48,305 nt of DNA from the IMG/VR virus record IMGVR_UViG_3300046736_000012, positions 1 through 48,305 of that record; one strand, given 5' to 3'. The position numbers were made by a program, and so were the translations under genes. Shown in pieces: positions 14,163-23,452 of the stretch (the stretch's first letter is position 1; the number at the start of each line of letters is the position of its first letter). The notes below the pieces were generated by a model that saw only the letters and a program-made list of their open reading frames with translations, searched no databases and was not told the origin of the DNA. Origin of the DNA: a virus.

Positions 14163-16289
14163 ATGGCTCTGTTATTGGAAGCCATCATGTGGGCCAGACG
14201 CGGCCTACGCATTTTTCCCATGCCGTTGGGTTACAAAGTACCTGACGTAAGCTTCCCAGAACTGGCAACCACCAATGAAACCAAGCTCGCCCAACTGTGG
14301 CGTGATCCTATCAGGGGTACAAAAGACCTCAACATAGGCGTCTTGTGTGGCAACGGTATAGTCATCGTAGACATAGACACCAAGAAAGACGCGCAGTTCA
14401 AGCGTTCAGCCATAGCCAACTACGAAGCCATTGGCGGGCATTGGAACACGCTAGTCGTCAAGACAGCATCAGGTGGTTACCAAGCCTACTACCGTCTCCC
14501 TGAAGGCAAGACGTACCGCAACGACCAAGACATCGTACCGGGTATCGACATACGCTGCGAGAACGGCTACGGCATCGCACCGGGTTCATTTGCGCTGGAA
14601 AGCGGCGGCACCTACGAACTCTATATCGACATGGAGATCGCCGAGATACCACCGGGTATCCTTGAACTCCTGAAGCCGGTCAAGACGCGCAAAGAGCGTT
14701 TCAACGGTCACGCAGACAGCGAAAAGGCTATCCCGCTCTATGCTGAGTATCTACAACGTGTTGACCCGGCAATCGAAGGCCAACATGGCGACACCCACAC
14801 TTACAACGTTGCGTGCATGGGCGTACGAGACTACGGGCTTACAACAGCCACCGTGTTCATGCTCATGCTGGAACACTTCAACCCGCGTTGCCAGCCGCCA
14901 TGGGACGCCGACGAACTTCAGCATAAGGTCGAGAACGCGGATGACTACGCAATCGGCGAAACAGGCTCGCGTGATCCCGATAAGCTTCTGGAACACGTTG
15001 CCTACATAGAACCACCGGTTCAGCCCCTTGGCCCGCCAGCCAACGGCCATGTGTTCACGCCCAAGCCACCCCAGCAACTGCTTCAAGAAAATACGATCCC
15101 GCTGATTGATTGGCTGGTGTATCCGTTGCTCGTCCCGAACGATCTGACGCTGATGGTAGGGCCGGGTGGTGTGGGTAAATCAGTGTTTGCCATAGCCTTG
15201 GCCTGCCATATGGCCGTAGGCAAGGACTTTGGACCATACAAGATCAAAAGACCTCTTGACGTACTCCTGTATAACCCGGAAGACAGTGCCAATCAGATAT
15301 CAGGACGCGCGGCGGTAACGTGCAACCAGCATGGGCTGGATTGGAATGAAGTACGTAATCACTTGGACATCATGGACTATTCAAGTGAAATGCTGACGCT
15401 GGTTGAAGCCGAGAACGGCAAGAACATGCACATACCGCAGGCGACCGAAAAGTATTTCACCGACTATAAGAACAGCCGCCCCAGCACTGAAGTTATAATC
15501 GTTGACCCGTTGCGAAAGGTACTAGCCGGGATCAACGAGAACGACAACGCCCAGATGTCACAAGCAATGCGCTTTGCCAACAAGTTTGCCCAGCGTCTGG
15601 CAGTCGGAATGATCGTCAACCACCATACCGGCAAGTACGTTATGACGCGCAAAGACCTTGACCCGGATAGTCCTGACCTCAGCGTAGGTGCAGGAAGCGT
15701 GACCTCAAGCGCGCGCATAGTCATGAACATACTGCCGCAGACGCCCGACGACCAAGACAAGTACGGCAGGCATCCAAGCTACTTCTCGACACGTGTCAGC
15801 AAGTCGAACCATGGCCCATCAGGCGAGACGACATGGTGGGAGCGGCGCATAGTCAGGGCATCGAATGGCGGGCTGTACCCGACGCCAATCAGGGTAGACA
15901 TCACAACGGTTTCCCAGCGTATGACTAACGAGTACGTTAACTACATTGGCGACGATATGACCGAAGCGGGTAAGACGACAATAAGCGTAGTTGAAGCCGC
16001 AGCTATGCTCTATAAACATATTGGCAAGCTACAGGATGCCAAGGCACTGAACGAGTCGGTACGCAGGCTGTTTGATCGTGGTGCGACCATGCACCCCTAC
16101 ACAGACGTATGGGGTGGTTCATACATGATGATGCTGGAAACAGACGGCAAACGCCACGAAGTGACCCTAGTCCCGCAGAGCGGGTTCAAGACGCCGCCAC
16201 CGGCAACGCTGGTCCTGCCCGGTCGCCCCAACGAGAACACCCCGGAAGGCGAGGACGAATACAAGGGGCCTGCGGATTATCTGCCGTGA
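14163..16289 (+). CDS. Bifunctional primase-polymerase / RepA-type helicase, 708 aa
   Basis: The N-terminal domain (about 1-175) matches the prim-pol family: VIVDIDTKK near 66-74 has the catalytic acids, then a glycine-rich ASGGYQAYYRLP strand and GIDIRCENGYGIAPGS. The C-terminal domain (about 305-600) is a RecA-fold ATPase with Walker A GPGGVGKS (about 333) and Walker B EVIIVDPLRKVL (about 441). It should prime and unwind DNA at the fork, replacing T7 gp4. It is the last gene of the plus-strand replication block and faces the lysis cassette. Confidence 0.88.
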   Translation: MALLLEAIMWARRGLRIFPMPLGYKVPDVSFPELATTNETKLAQLWRDPIRGTKDLNIGVLCGNGIVIVDIDTKKDAQFKRSAIANYEAIGGHWNTLVVKTASGGYQAYYRLPEGKTYRNDQDIVPGIDIRCENGYGIAPGSFALESGGTYELYIDMEIAEIPPGILELLKPVKTRKERFNGHADSEKAIPLYAEYLQRVDPAIEGQHGDTHTYNVACMGVRDYGLTTATVFMLMLEHFNPRCQPPWDADELQHKVENADDYAIGETGSRDPDKLLEHVAYIEPPVQPLGPPANGHVFTPKPPQQLLQENTIPLIDWLVYPLLVPNDLTLMVGPGGVGKSVFAIALACHMAVGKDFGPYKIKRPLDVLLYNPEDSANQISGRAAVTCNQHGLDWNEVRNHLDIMDYSSEMLTLVEAENGKNMHIPQATEKYFTDYKNSRPSTEVIIVDPLRKVLAGINENDNAQMSQAMRFANKFAQRLAVGMIVNHHTGKYVMTRKDLDPDSPDLSVGAGSVTSSARIVMNILPQTPDDQDKYGRHPSYFSTRVSKSNHGPSGETTWWERRIVRASNGGLYPTPIRVDITTVSQRMTNEYVNYIGDDMTEAGKTTISVVEAAAMLYKHIGKLQDAKALNESVRRLFDRGATMHPYTDVWGGSYMMMLETDGKRHEVTLVPQSGFKTPPPATLVLPGRPNENTPEGEDEYKGPADYLP

Positions 16290-16374
16290 CCGTGGAGAGG
16301 TTTTTTGCGATCGGAGCGCCGGGAGCCTCGCCGGGGAGAGGAAGCCACTCAGCGAGGCCCCTGCGGACCACGGT
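16290..16374. other. Inverted-repeat structure between convergent operons
   Basis: Nested inverted repeats lie between the converging replication and late blocks: CCGTGG (16290-16295) with CCACGG (16368-16373), and GCCTCGC (16325-16331) with GCGAGGC (16352-16358). A run of six T at 16301-16306 lies inside. Position suggests a bidirectional transcription stop, but a classic terminator shape is not clear in either direction. Confidence 0.4.
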
Positions 16375-16389
16375 GAGGTCAGGCACGCG

Positions 16390-16408
16390 TGGCAAACGCG
16401 TTTATAGC
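16390..16408 (+). repeat. 19-bp element shared with capsid leader
   Basis: TGGCAAACGCGTTTATAGC is present here on the plus strand and perfectly on the minus strand at 36681-36699, upstream of the major capsid gene. The core AAACGCGTTT is palindromic. It may be a regulatory or protein-binding site. Confidence 0.6.
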
Positions 16409-16683
16409 TTGAGATACCCCTCTGCCTCAAGCTGCAAGACCACCGTAGCCGCCATGTCGCCCCATAGCTTTCCCGCGTGACAGTTACCGTATATCCCACA
16501 GAGGCATCCCGGTTTGGGACCGTAGAGTTTGCACAACGCCTTGGCTGTGGCCTGTCTAGCGCCTGCCCGCTTGGAAATCCTGACGATCTCTTCTTCCAGC
16601 GGATAGACTACCGGGGCAACGAGAAGCGGGGGAGCTTCAGGCTGGGCCGGGGCAGGGGGTTCGCTTTCGATTTTTGCTTCCAT
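16402..16683 (-). CDS. Hypothetical late protein, 93 aa, cysteine-containing
   Basis: Last gene of the minus-strand late block. The N-terminus is proline/glutamate-rich and the C-terminal half has four clustered cysteines (LCKLYGPKPGCLCGIYGNCH) plus a histidine, suggesting a small metal-binding or disulphide-bonded domain. No signal peptide is obvious. It overlaps the upstream gene by 47 bases in another frame. Its place at the end of the lysis cassette suggests an accessory lysis or host-envelope role, but no family is recognised. Confidence 0.6.
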   Translation of the reverse strand: MEAKIESEPPAPAQPEAPPLLVAPVVYPLEEEIVRISKRAGARQATAKALCKLYGPKPGCLCGIYGNCHAGKLWGDMAATVVLQLEAEGYLKL

Positions 16684-17095
16684 AGCGGATCACGGTCCCG
16701 TCTTTGACTCTGAACGATGCAGGCCAGTGCTTCTTGCAGTAGGTGTTCCATTCCTTGGAATGTGGCGCAACCGGCGACGGGGGGTCAGCCATGGGGGCTG
16801 ATGGTGGTCCCGTCGCCGGTACGTCACCAACGCGTACCGGACGTGACATTGGCAGCACGTCCAGAGGCGCGGGAACGATGATTTGGATTGCCCCTTGGGC
16901 TGTCTCAGGAATGAGGGGCGGTTCGTCCTGATTGAGACAGTACGTGTAGGCGCGTTGCCACGCATACGTCAGCAACAACTGGCTGGTTTGCGCCGCGTAC
17001 GGGCGACAATACTCCATCGAAGCCGCGTCAGTCGTGCTTACGCTTGCTAAGAGGAGGAGCAAGCTTCCTACGCTTATGCTTCTTACGTTTTTCAC
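16637..17095 (-). CDS. Secreted or membrane-anchored hypothetical protein, 152 aa
   Basis: The GTG start at 17095 is chosen because it gives a clean signal sequence: basic VKNVR, a leucine-rich core (GSLLLLLASVSTTDAAS) and a plausible cleavage site. A start at 17128 would add 11 residues before it. The mature part has paired cysteines, a proline-rich middle and a basic, cysteine-containing end. It overlaps both neighbours. Lysis-cassette position and export suggest a periplasmic accessory such as a spanin-like function, but no spanin coiled coil or clear lipobox is seen. Confidence 0.6.
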   Translation of the reverse strand: MKNVRSISVGSLLLLLASVSTTDAASMEYCRPYAAQTSQLLLTYAWQRAYTYCLNQDEPPLIPETAQGAIQIIVPAPLDVLPMSRPVRVGDVPATGPPSAPMADPPSPVAPHSKEWNTYCKKHWPASFRVKDGTVIRYGSKNRKRTPCPGPA

Positions 17096-17207
17096 TTTTA
17101 GCCCCCGGAAAGTGACCACCGTGGGCATAGTACAGCCTGACCTGTGCCGCTGTAAAGTGGCGTCCGGTAGGGCTTTCGTAGTGACTGCCTACCTTCTTGA
17201 ACGGCAT
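17028..17207 (-). CDS. Small basic hypothetical protein, 59 aa
   Basis: The start at 17207 overlaps the stop of the DUF3309 gene as TAATG. An open frame extends upstream but would run antiphase through that gene. The sequence has a compact head (HYESPTGRHFTAAQVRLYYA) and a strongly basic tail (KSEKRKKHKRRK) that could bind nucleic acid or anionic polymer. No family recognised. The 3' end overlaps the next gene by 68 bases. Confidence 0.55.
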   Translation of the reverse strand: MPFKKVGSHYESPTGRHFTAAQVRLYYAHGGHFPGAKSEKRKKHKRRKLAPPLSKRKHD

Positions 17208-17365
17208 TACAAACGACCTGTCAGTAGCAGGATCACCACCACGATCAGGATCACACCTACAATGCTCGACGGGTAATACCCCCAGTTTCTGGCATACGGC
17301 CAAGTGGGTAAACCGCCGATGAGTATCAGGATCAGGATGATGATCAGTATGGTGGTGATTGTCAT
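17207..17365 (-). CDS. DUF3309-family small membrane protein, 52 aa
   Basis: Two hydrophobic segments (ILIIILILILIGGLP and SIVGVILIVVVILLL) flank the motif GLPTWPYARNWGYYPSS, the signature of DUF3309. These are small inner-membrane proteins of unknown function, common in Alpha- and Betaproteobacteria. Here it lies in the lysis cassette, one base from the upstream stop and overlapping the downstream start. It may have been captured from a host and could help permeabilise the membrane, as a second holin-like or antiholin-like protein. Confidence 0.8.
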   Translation of the reverse strand: MTITTILIIILILILIGGLPTWPYARNWGYYPSSIVGVILIVVVILLLTGRL

Positions 17366-17875
17366 TTACTTGTTCCCGTGTGGTGGGCGTGTTGGATGAC
17401 TTGGCCCGCCTTTCGGGCCTTTGCCCCCGCCCTCATTGCCTGTGCCGTTGCCGCCGCCCAGCCCCAGCCCTATACCACAGTTGCCGCTGCCACCATGGGC
17501 AACACAGCCGCTGCCTATGGTACCGGGTCCGCCCCCGCCGCCATCAGTCGGGGTTGGCCCACAGCCGGGACACCCACCAGTTCCGCCACCCCCGCCACCC
17601 GGTACACCACCCGGTACATTGCCAATGCCACCCGGTGCGCCATCACCCGGTCCTACAGACCCTATTTCGCCACTGGTTCCCACCAGTGCGCCAAGATTGG
17701 GTAGGCCGTAACACAAGCCACGTCCACCTGACCGTATACGTTCAAACCGGGTGAACTCGCCGGTCACACAGACGCAGCGATGTAGTGGGTCAAGGCCGGT
17801 TCCGGGTGGGCAATACGCGGCTAACGCGTTTCCCGGTATGATCAACAAGACAGCCCACAGTACATATCTTATCAT
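17366..17875 (-). CDS. Secreted glycine-rich protein, 169 aa
   Basis: Residues 1-19 form a signal peptide (YVLWAVLLIIPGNALA, cleavage after ALA). A short cysteine-containing domain follows (YCPPGTGLDPLHRCVCVTGE). From about residue 60 the protein is glycine/proline-rich with scattered cysteines, ending in a basic tail. It starts by ATGA overlap with the endolysin stop, so it is translated with the lysis genes. Function unknown; an envelope-located protein aiding lysis is possible. Confidence 0.7.
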   Translation of the reverse strand: MIRYVLWAVLLIIPGNALAAYCPPGTGLDPLHRCVCVTGEFTRFERIRSGGRGLCYGLPNLGALVGTSGEIGSVGPGDGAPGGIGNVPGGVPGGGGGGTGGCPGCGPTPTDGGGGGPGTIGSGCVAHGGSGNCGIGLGLGGGNGTGNEGGGKGPKGGPSHPTRPPHGNK

Positions 17876-18429
17876 GCGATTGCTCCTTGTAAGGCCAACA
17901 GGAATTCAGCGTGGTATCCTGCTATTTCCTTATCCCTGTCATGGCCGTTGATAATCTCTCTGGCACCAATCGGGTCATCAGTGCTGGCATTGAAGTAGTC
18001 ACCTAGCTTTGCGCCGGTAAACCACCCCTCAGCCATTCCCCTAAACATGATCCGTGCTGCTATCAGGCTGTCCAATGCCATCCACGGGTGGTCTACGAGG
18101 TCACGGTCGTCAATCAGGCTGAGTATGGTACTGGCCCGGTCATAGTTTTCTTCCCACGTCAATTGCACAAAACCACGCCCATAGTAGGTGGTGCCGTAGT
18201 CTTTGCCGCTTCCCTTGCCATACTCCTCGATTGGCCACATCTTGCGGTCTGTTTCGACATAGGTGGTTGCCAGCATGTACGCCAGCCACCGTATGTCGGT
18301 CATGGGCGTGCCTGTCTGGTCGCCTTCCCATAGCGCAAGGATGACACTCTGACCGTCAACCTGTTGCTGGGTCATGGCCCCGCCAAACAGGCTTTGCCTC
18401 ACACCGTCGAAGTAGGCGTCTCTGTTCAT
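17872..18429 (-). CDS. GH19 chitinase-like endolysin, 185 aa
   Basis: Single-domain enzyme of the lysozyme-like GH19 group that cleaves peptidoglycan at lysis. Typical family features are TTYVETDRKMWPIEEYG (the catalytic glutamate is expected in this helix) and YYGRGFVQLTWEENYDRAS. No signal peptide or cell-wall-binding domain is present, so release should depend on the holin encoded just upstream. Start and stop overlap its neighbours as ATGA. Confidence 0.85.
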   Translation of the reverse strand: MNRDAYFDGVRQSLFGGAMTQQQVDGQSVILALWEGDQTGTPMTDIRWLAYMLATTYVETDRKMWPIEEYGKGSGKDYGTTYYGRGFVQLTWEENYDRASTILSLIDDRDLVDHPWMALDSLIAARIMFRGMAEGWFTGAKLGDYFNASTDDPIGAREIINGHDRDKEIAGYHAEFLLALQGAIA

Positions 18430-18506
18430 AGTCGTTTACTCCATAAGCAGGCTACACCAAGATAGCCAAGTGATAGAAATACCATGGCCCACATACAGTG
18501 CGTCAT
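18426..18506 (-). CDS. Tiny membrane peptide, 26 aa, between holin and endolysin
   Basis: A 26-residue frame with one hydrophobic segment (MWAMVFLSLGYLGVAC) and a short basic end (WSKRL). Its ATG overlaps the holin stop (ATGA) and its stop overlaps the endolysin ATG (ATGA), so it fits exactly into a translationally coupled chain. LGVAC is only a poor lipobox match. It may be a lysis modulator. The overlap geometry is the main evidence; homology cannot be judged at this length. Confidence 0.45.
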   Translation of the reverse strand: MTHCMWAMVFLSLGYLGVACLWSKRL

Positions 18507-18682
18507 TTCTTTGCCAGATATGTGGCCAATGCCCCTACCAGTATGCCTACCGCACCCACTGCGGCCGCGCGTGTCATTTCGGATACCTGTACACCAAACG
18601 CTATTGCCACCGTGATAATAATCAGCAATACGCCTAGCATGAATGCCAGTATGATTGCTGCTATACCACGGTGGTAGCTCAC
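18503..18682 (-). CDS. Putative holin, 59 aa, two membrane segments
   Basis: Two hydrophobic helices (IAAIILAFMLGVLLIIITVA and AVGAVGILVGALATYL) joined by a short charged loop (SEMTRA), with a KK C-terminus: the layout of a class II holin. The GTG start overlaps the stop of the upstream gene (GTGA), and the stop overlaps the 26-residue peptide. It lies just upstream of the endolysin, which supports a pore-forming timer role. Confidence 0.75.
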   Translation of the reverse strand: MSYHRGIAAIILAFMLGVLLIIITVAIAFGVQVSEMTRAAAVGAVGILVGALATYLAKK

Positions 18683-18963
18683 GCCTCTGCCTCGACAGCC
18701 TCTCTATCCGTCGCTGACTTGTAGTATTTTGGATCTTTTGGTAGTGGTTGCGTCTCGGGCTTCAGCGGTGAAGGAACAATAACAAACTGGCCTTCGTGAT
18801 ACCTGACGATTACTTCGACTAGGCTCGCTGCCGCTGGTGCTGGCTCGTCTTCGGTCGTGACAAATTCGGCCATTGCCAGTGTGTATGCCTCAATTGCCGC
18901 CGGTAGATCGTAGCCGAGTGCCCGATACGTATCGGCATAAACCTCAAGCGCGGCCATTGTCAT
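18679..18963 (-). CDS. Hypothetical protein after the tail fibre, 94 aa
   Basis: Acidic small protein: a helical N-terminal half ([20 protein letters not shown]), then a proline-rich and charged end. It sits between the tail fibre and holin with overlaps on both sides. Small genes in this place are often fibre assembly chaperones, but no family is recognised and that role is only suggested by position. Confidence 0.65.
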   Translation of the reverse strand: MTMAALEVYADTYRALGYDLPAAIEAYTLAMAEFVTTEDEPAPAAASLVEVIVRYHEGQFVIVPSPLKPETQPLPKDPKYYKSATDREAVEAEA

Positions 18964-20891
18964 GGTCCTCCTGTTGCGATCATGTAATTGAGGACGAGCG
19001 TCGGTTGGACGATGTTGTGCGCCGTAGCCGACCCGACGTGAGTTACCCCGGCACGCGCTGCGGCTCCGGCCGCTCTATCGTTAGCGGAATTATTGTCGGG
19101 AACTTCGCCGCCGGTCAGTGTGTGCGCGTCTTCGCCACCCGACCCTGCTAACGCTACTGATCCCATGCCGCCGCTTGCGGCTAAAGTTGTGGTCAACCGG
19201 CCCGCCCCTGCATCAACGCCAGCGACAACACGACCACGCAAGTCGGGAATGCCAAAGGTGCCACTGCCTGACCCGTAAGCCGTACCAATGACTGCGAATA
19301 GTTTGGCGTAAGTCGTTGTGCTGACCAGTTGCCCTTGGCAGAGTAGAAAGCCAGCCGGTGCCGCTGACCCGGCATAAGGGAGAACCACGCCAGCGGGCAT
19401 CTTGGCATCGACAAATGCAGTCGTCGCAATACTCGTATCACTATCGCTTGCCGCTGGGGTGACCGCTCTAGCATCACCTGTGAATATTGGTGCATTAAGC
19501 GGCGCTCTAGAAGTGTCCGTAGGGTGTACGTGGTCACCGCGTGAGTAGCTTGCTGCCGCGCCGGGTGCCGCAGCACCATCCATAACCGGGTTTGTTGCTG
19601 ATGCTGCACTGACAGCCAAGCGTGATGTATCAACAGGGTGTACGTGGTCACCACGTGCGTACGTCACTGCTACGCCCGGTGCTGCCGCACCATCCATTAC
19701 CGGGTTGGCACCTGACGCCGCTGGTAATACCGCTGTGACTTGCGCTGCCGTCTGGTAGCCAGACGGGTTACTAGCTGCATAGCGCGATGTATCGGTGGGA
19801 TGTACGTGATCACCACGTGACCACGTTACCGCCACACCCGGTGCGGCTGCGCCATCCATTATCGGGTTGGCCGCTGATGCTGCCGGGTTGGGTACGATTA
19901 CCGTCCAGCCTAAACCTTGTCGTCCATACTGGTTGGCATCATTCGGTGCCTCTGGCACTGGTCCCGCTGGGCCTGTTGCGCCCGTTGGCCCCGTTGGTCC
20001 AGCTACGCCTTGAATGCCCTGTGCGCCGGTCGCGCCTGTCGGCCCCGGCACTGTACTGGCTGCACCCTGTGCGCCCGTTGCCCCTGTCGGCCCTGTCGGC
20101 CCTGCCGGTCCCGGCACTACGCTCGCCGCGCCCTGCGCGCCGGTCGCGCCGGTTGCCCCTGTTGGACCCGTTGGTCCTGCCGGTCCCGGCACTACGCTCG
20201 CCGCACCCTGTGCGCCGGTCGCGCCTGTCGCGCCTGTCGGCCCCGCTGGACCCGGCACTGTGCTGGCGGCACCCGTCGCCCCTGTCAGCCCTATCGGCCC
20301 CTGCGGGCCTGTCGCGCCTGTCGGCCCCGGCACCACGCTTGCCGCGCCTGTCGCACCTGTCGGCCCTACTGGCCCCTGTGGCCCCGGAACCGTGCTTGCC
20401 GCGCCCGTCGCCCCTGTCGGTCCTACCGGTCCTGTTGGCCCCGGTATGGTGCTGGCGGCACCCGTCGCACCCTGTGGCCCCTGTGGCCCCGCTGGACCCT
20501 GCGGACCCGGCACACCCGGTTCGGCGTCCAGTTGCTGGAACCGCATGATCGTGCGATTAAACTCGTCAACCAGCTTCTGTCTGACGAACGCGTTGTCATA
20601 GTCGAAATCGGTGGTGTAGGGCAGATGACGCGCTACGTAGATGACGTTTGGCCCACTTATGGCTATCTTGGCTAACAGTGAAGCCGTAGGCGTAATGGTG
20701 AAGTTGAACAGGCTACCGTCCAGTGGGAACGCTACTGAGTAGTCCACACCCTGCGTAGCCGGGAACTTGGACGCGCCATACCATACGTATATTTCGCCTG
20801 CCACACCGCTGGTATGAATGCCAACGGTTATCGGCACATTGACTACGATATTCGTAAACTCAAGGGCTACGTCTGTGTCGGATATGCTCAT
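18960..20891 (-). CDS. Collagen-like tail fibre with tail-collar domain, 643 aa
   Basis: Receptor-binding fibre. Residues 1-125 resemble the T7 gp17-type N-terminal attachment domain ([19 protein letters not shown]). Residues 126-315 are Gly-X-Y repeats rich in GPTGATGA, forming a collagen triple helix. Residues 335-470 contain three repeats of the type [11 protein letters not shown]. Residues 490-560 are a phage tail-collar domain ([19 protein letters not shown], then [10 protein letters not shown]). The end ([16 protein letters not shown]) is a typical tip. Collagen repeats are recombination-prone, so length may vary between relatives. Confidence 0.88.
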   Translation of the reverse strand: MSISDTDVALEFTNIVVNVPITVGIHTSGVAGEIYVWYGASKFPATQGVDYSVAFPLDGSLFNFTITPTASLLAKIAISGPNVIYVARHLPYTTDFDYDNAFVRQKLVDEFNRTIMRFQQLDAEPGVPGPQGPAGPQGPQGATGAASTIPGPTGPVGPTGATGAASTVPGPQGPVGPTGATGAASVVPGPTGATGPQGPIGLTGATGAASTVPGPAGPTGATGATGAQGAASVVPGPAGPTGPTGATGATGAQGAASVVPGPAGPTGPTGATGAQGAASTVPGPTGATGAQGIQGVAGPTGPTGATGPAGPVPEAPNDANQYGRQGLGWTVIVPNPAASAANPIMDGAAAPGVAVTWSRGDHVHPTDTSRYAASNPSGYQTAAQVTAVLPAASGANPVMDGAAAPGVAVTYARGDHVHPVDTSRLAVSAASATNPVMDGAAAPGAAASYSRGDHVHPTDTSRAPLNAPIFTGDARAVTPAASDSDTSIATTAFVDAKMPAGVVLPYAGSAAPAGFLLCQGQLVSTTTYAKLFAVIGTAYGSGSGTFGIPDLRGRVVAGVDAGAGRLTTTLAASGGMGSVALAGSGGEDAHTLTGGEVPDNNSANDRAAGAAARAGVTHVGSATAHNIVQPTLVLNYMIATGGP

Positions 20892-23452
20892 AGCGCGCCT
20901 CCCAGACCCGGTAGGCTACCGGTGCCTGAACCCGGTTCGTACCCCTTACGGAACTCTGCGCCCACTTGCTTCGCGCGACGTATCTGCGCCCTAGCCCGTG
21001 TTTTCATGCCAGTGGGGTCTATCCACTTTTGCGTGCCTTCTATGACATGACGTTCCAACGCCATCCTCGTCCAGAACGTCGATGGCATCGCGTACTTACG
21101 CACAAAGTCGAGAACCTGCACACCCTTCTTGCTCGCTAGAAACTCACTGTTACCCTCGCTCATGTCGAGGAACTGGAACGCGGAGCCAGCGGTATTCTGG
21201 TACAGGTCAGCAATCATCTGGATGTATGGCCCACCCGCCGCCTTGATCACTGCGGAAGCCGGGTCTGCCCTCAGACCACCCGATACGAGAGCGCCCCACG
21301 GCCCCATGGCTCCGTTGGCAATTGCCTTCATCCAAAAGCTTACATCGTCCATAGGCTCCATGGTCTTACCGTACCACAAGTTACGTGCTTGCGCGGCGAT
21401 TGCCCCGGCGACGATCCCTGCCACACCCATGCGCGCGAAGGCAGTCATGCGCTCGCCCGGTGTGCCGTGCATGAGCGTACGGCCTAGCGCCATCCCAAAC
21501 GTGATGCCGTACGACTGAAAGGCGACTGTAGACTTACGCAACGCACCAATGATTTCGTGCGACCGTGAGCCGCCCATCGCAATGGCCTGCGCCTCGATGC
21601 TGGAACGCAGCACACTGCGGTGGCTTTCATTCGAGAACAGGCGTTGCCATTTGTGGACTAGCTCGCTCCCCAGCGTGTCCATGTGGTTAAACGGGTTGAA
21701 CATGCTGATGCCGTCAGCGGGCTGGAACGGTGCCTGATCCATCACCTTACGGGTCTTGTCCCATTCGGCTGGTGTGATCCCGTTGTTCTCCAGCACGAAG
21801 CGTTCACGCACTTCGTCGTAGGGCAAATGCCTGCTTTCAAACAAACTGAATGCACGCCACTTGTTGTCCGCAATAACCATGCTGTCGAAATGACGGTTCA
21901 TCAAATTCAACTTCATGGTCTTATCAGCAAGCACCTTGCTGACATGCTCACCCATGGCGAAGCCGCTGTTGTAGTGGGTTGAGTGAGTAATCTGTCCTAG
22001 GAACTCCGAATAAATATGCCCCACAGCCAACGCATCCCGCCGCGCTGTCTTGGTGCCGATGAAGTCCTTGAAATACTGGCTAATCGCGCCAATCACGGGT
22101 TCGTGGTTACGCAGCCGGTTGGCTACCATGTTCAGGAAATCACCCGGCACGGAGGATATCAACGCACCATGCAGCATGGTGGCATTCATCAGATTGGTGG
22201 TCGTACTCACAAACATACCCAGACGACTTTCACCGTCCAAAGGGTTCTGCTTAAACGCTATGTCGTGTATGTTATCAATTCGGCCCATCAACCTGTTTAG
22301 GTTACTTATGGGCTTACCCGCGGGTTTCAGTGCCTTGACCGCATCCTCGGTCATCTTCTTGAACGCCGCTGCCGTGTACTGCGGGCTTGGCCCCCATATC
22401 TTCGCCATCGCAATGTTATGGCCCATCTTCTCGACCATACGCGTAGCCGTATCGAGAAAATCCCCGTCCATCAATTTTGCGTGAGCTTCGGCGTAAGCCG
22501 CGCCATCCTTGAACTTCAGGATGGTAAAATTCTGGAAATCGCGAGCAAATTGACCACCCGTGAACTCGTACGGGCGTGGTATCCCGTCAAGCTTGGGGTT
22601 CACGTCGAAACTATTTTCACCCCACATCTCATTCACGTGTGCATAGTAATAGCTCTTCAAAAAGGCGTCCCGTTCAGCTTCCCGTACGAAAAACCCGTTA
22701 CCTGACCTGTTCCAATCTACCACCGTATGCGCCCATGCCACAAATTCAGTCTCGCCCATGGCTTCAAGCTTGGCCGCTTTAGGCTGGAACATAGCCGCGT
22801 CATCAAGTGCTAGCTCAAGGGGTACACCGTGCAGGCCAAGTTCAGTTGCTGCGTACTTGTATATCTTCTGTAACGCAGTCGCCACATCCCGCGCTACCTG
22901 ACTGACGTTCTTCTTGCCAGCAACACCCTGCATCGCGTCAATAATTTCGGCTGTCTCCACATGCCCGCGCTTGAAGCCAAGCCAGTTCCGGCTGAACTCG
23001 TCCATCACACCGCGCAACATGCTGAACATGTTGCCCAGTGCTATGTCCTTCTCTGCCGTGAAGTTGTGACGTGCCGTCTTCAGGTGGGATACGTCCTCCA
23101 CCGTGCCATGCAGCGCATCGTAGCCCTGTGCCGCCCGTGACCTCTGGAACCAGCCAAAGCCCGGTCCTGATCCTGTGGACTCGGTAAGGCGCTCACGCAT
23201 TTCCCCCAACTTCTTGGTGGTCGCAATGACCCTCTCTTGCTTCTCCGCCGCCTTGGCTTTGATCTTACGTGTAATCTCGTTCATGGCCGCTTCACGGGCA
23301 TCGTTCAAGCCCATACCTGACGCAATATAGCCGTCAGTCGCGCGCAGATACGCGTCCTTGGCGGCATCCATCCGCACTGGGCCAAACCGCGCTGTCGCCA
23401 TGTTCTTCAGGAGACAAGCCAGAAACTTGTCACCGCTTGCTGACTTGGCCAT
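20888..23452 (-). CDS. Large internal virion / ejection protein, 854 aa
   Basis: Third of three giant proteins following the gp14-like core gene, where T7 has gp15 and gp16. It is mostly helical, with charged N-terminal helices ([20 protein letters not shown]) and glycine/alanine-rich hydrophobic stretches ([20 protein letters not shown]) that could line a channel. No enzymatic motif is recognised. The likely role is ejection into the host with the genome, forming part of the trans-envelope conduit. It overlaps its neighbours by 1 and 4 bases. Confidence 0.75.
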   Translation of the reverse strand: MAKSASGDKFLACLLKNMATARFGPVRMDAAKDAYLRATDGYIASGMGLNDAREAAMNEITRKIKAKAAEKQERVIATTKKLGEMRERLTESTGSGPGFGWFQRSRAAQGYDALHGTVEDVSHLKTARHNFTAEKDIALGNMFSMLRGVMDEFSRNWLGFKRGHVETAEIIDAMQGVAGKKNVSQVARDVATALQKIYKYAATELGLHGVPLELALDDAAMFQPKAAKLEAMGETEFVAWAHTVVDWNRSGNGFFVREAERDAFLKSYYYAHVNEMWGENSFDVNPKLDGIPRPYEFTGGQFARDFQNFTILKFKDGAAYAEAHAKLMDGDFLDTATRMVEKMGHNIAMAKIWGPSPQYTAAAFKKMTEDAVKALKPAGKPISNLNRLMGRIDNIHDIAFKQNPLDGESRLGMFVSTTTNLMNATMLHGALISSVPGDFLNMVANRLRNHEPVIGAISQYFKDFIGTKTARRDALAVGHIYSEFLGQITHSTHYNSGFAMGEHVSKVLADKTMKLNLMNRHFDSMVIADNKWRAFSLFESRHLPYDEVRERFVLENNGITPAEWDKTRKVMDQAPFQPADGISMFNPFNHMDTLGSELVHKWQRLFSNESHRSVLRSSIEAQAIAMGGSRSHEIIGALRKSTVAFQSYGITFGMALGRTLMHGTPGERMTAFARMGVAGIVAGAIAAQARNLWYGKTMEPMDDVSFWMKAIANGAMGPWGALVSGGLRADPASAVIKAAGGPYIQMIADLYQNTAGSAFQFLDMSEGNSEFLASKKGVQVLDFVRKYAMPSTFWTRMALERHVIEGTQKWIDPTGMKTRARAQIRRAKQVGAEFRKGYEPGSGTGSLPGLGGAL

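Noticed and set aside
16299-16307. T-run as a terminator for the primase-helicase gene
   Set aside because: No stable stem sits directly before the T-run; the surrounding inverted repeats enclose it instead.
19480-19900. Repeated sequence resembling a short repeat array (CRISPR-like)
   Set aside because: The repeats encode the [11 protein letters not shown] protein motif in frame and have no constant spacer pattern.
19787-20675. Long plus-strand frames opposite the tail fibre
   Set aside because: They are the complement of the collagen-like Gly-X-Y repeats, which keep several frames open by composition alone.
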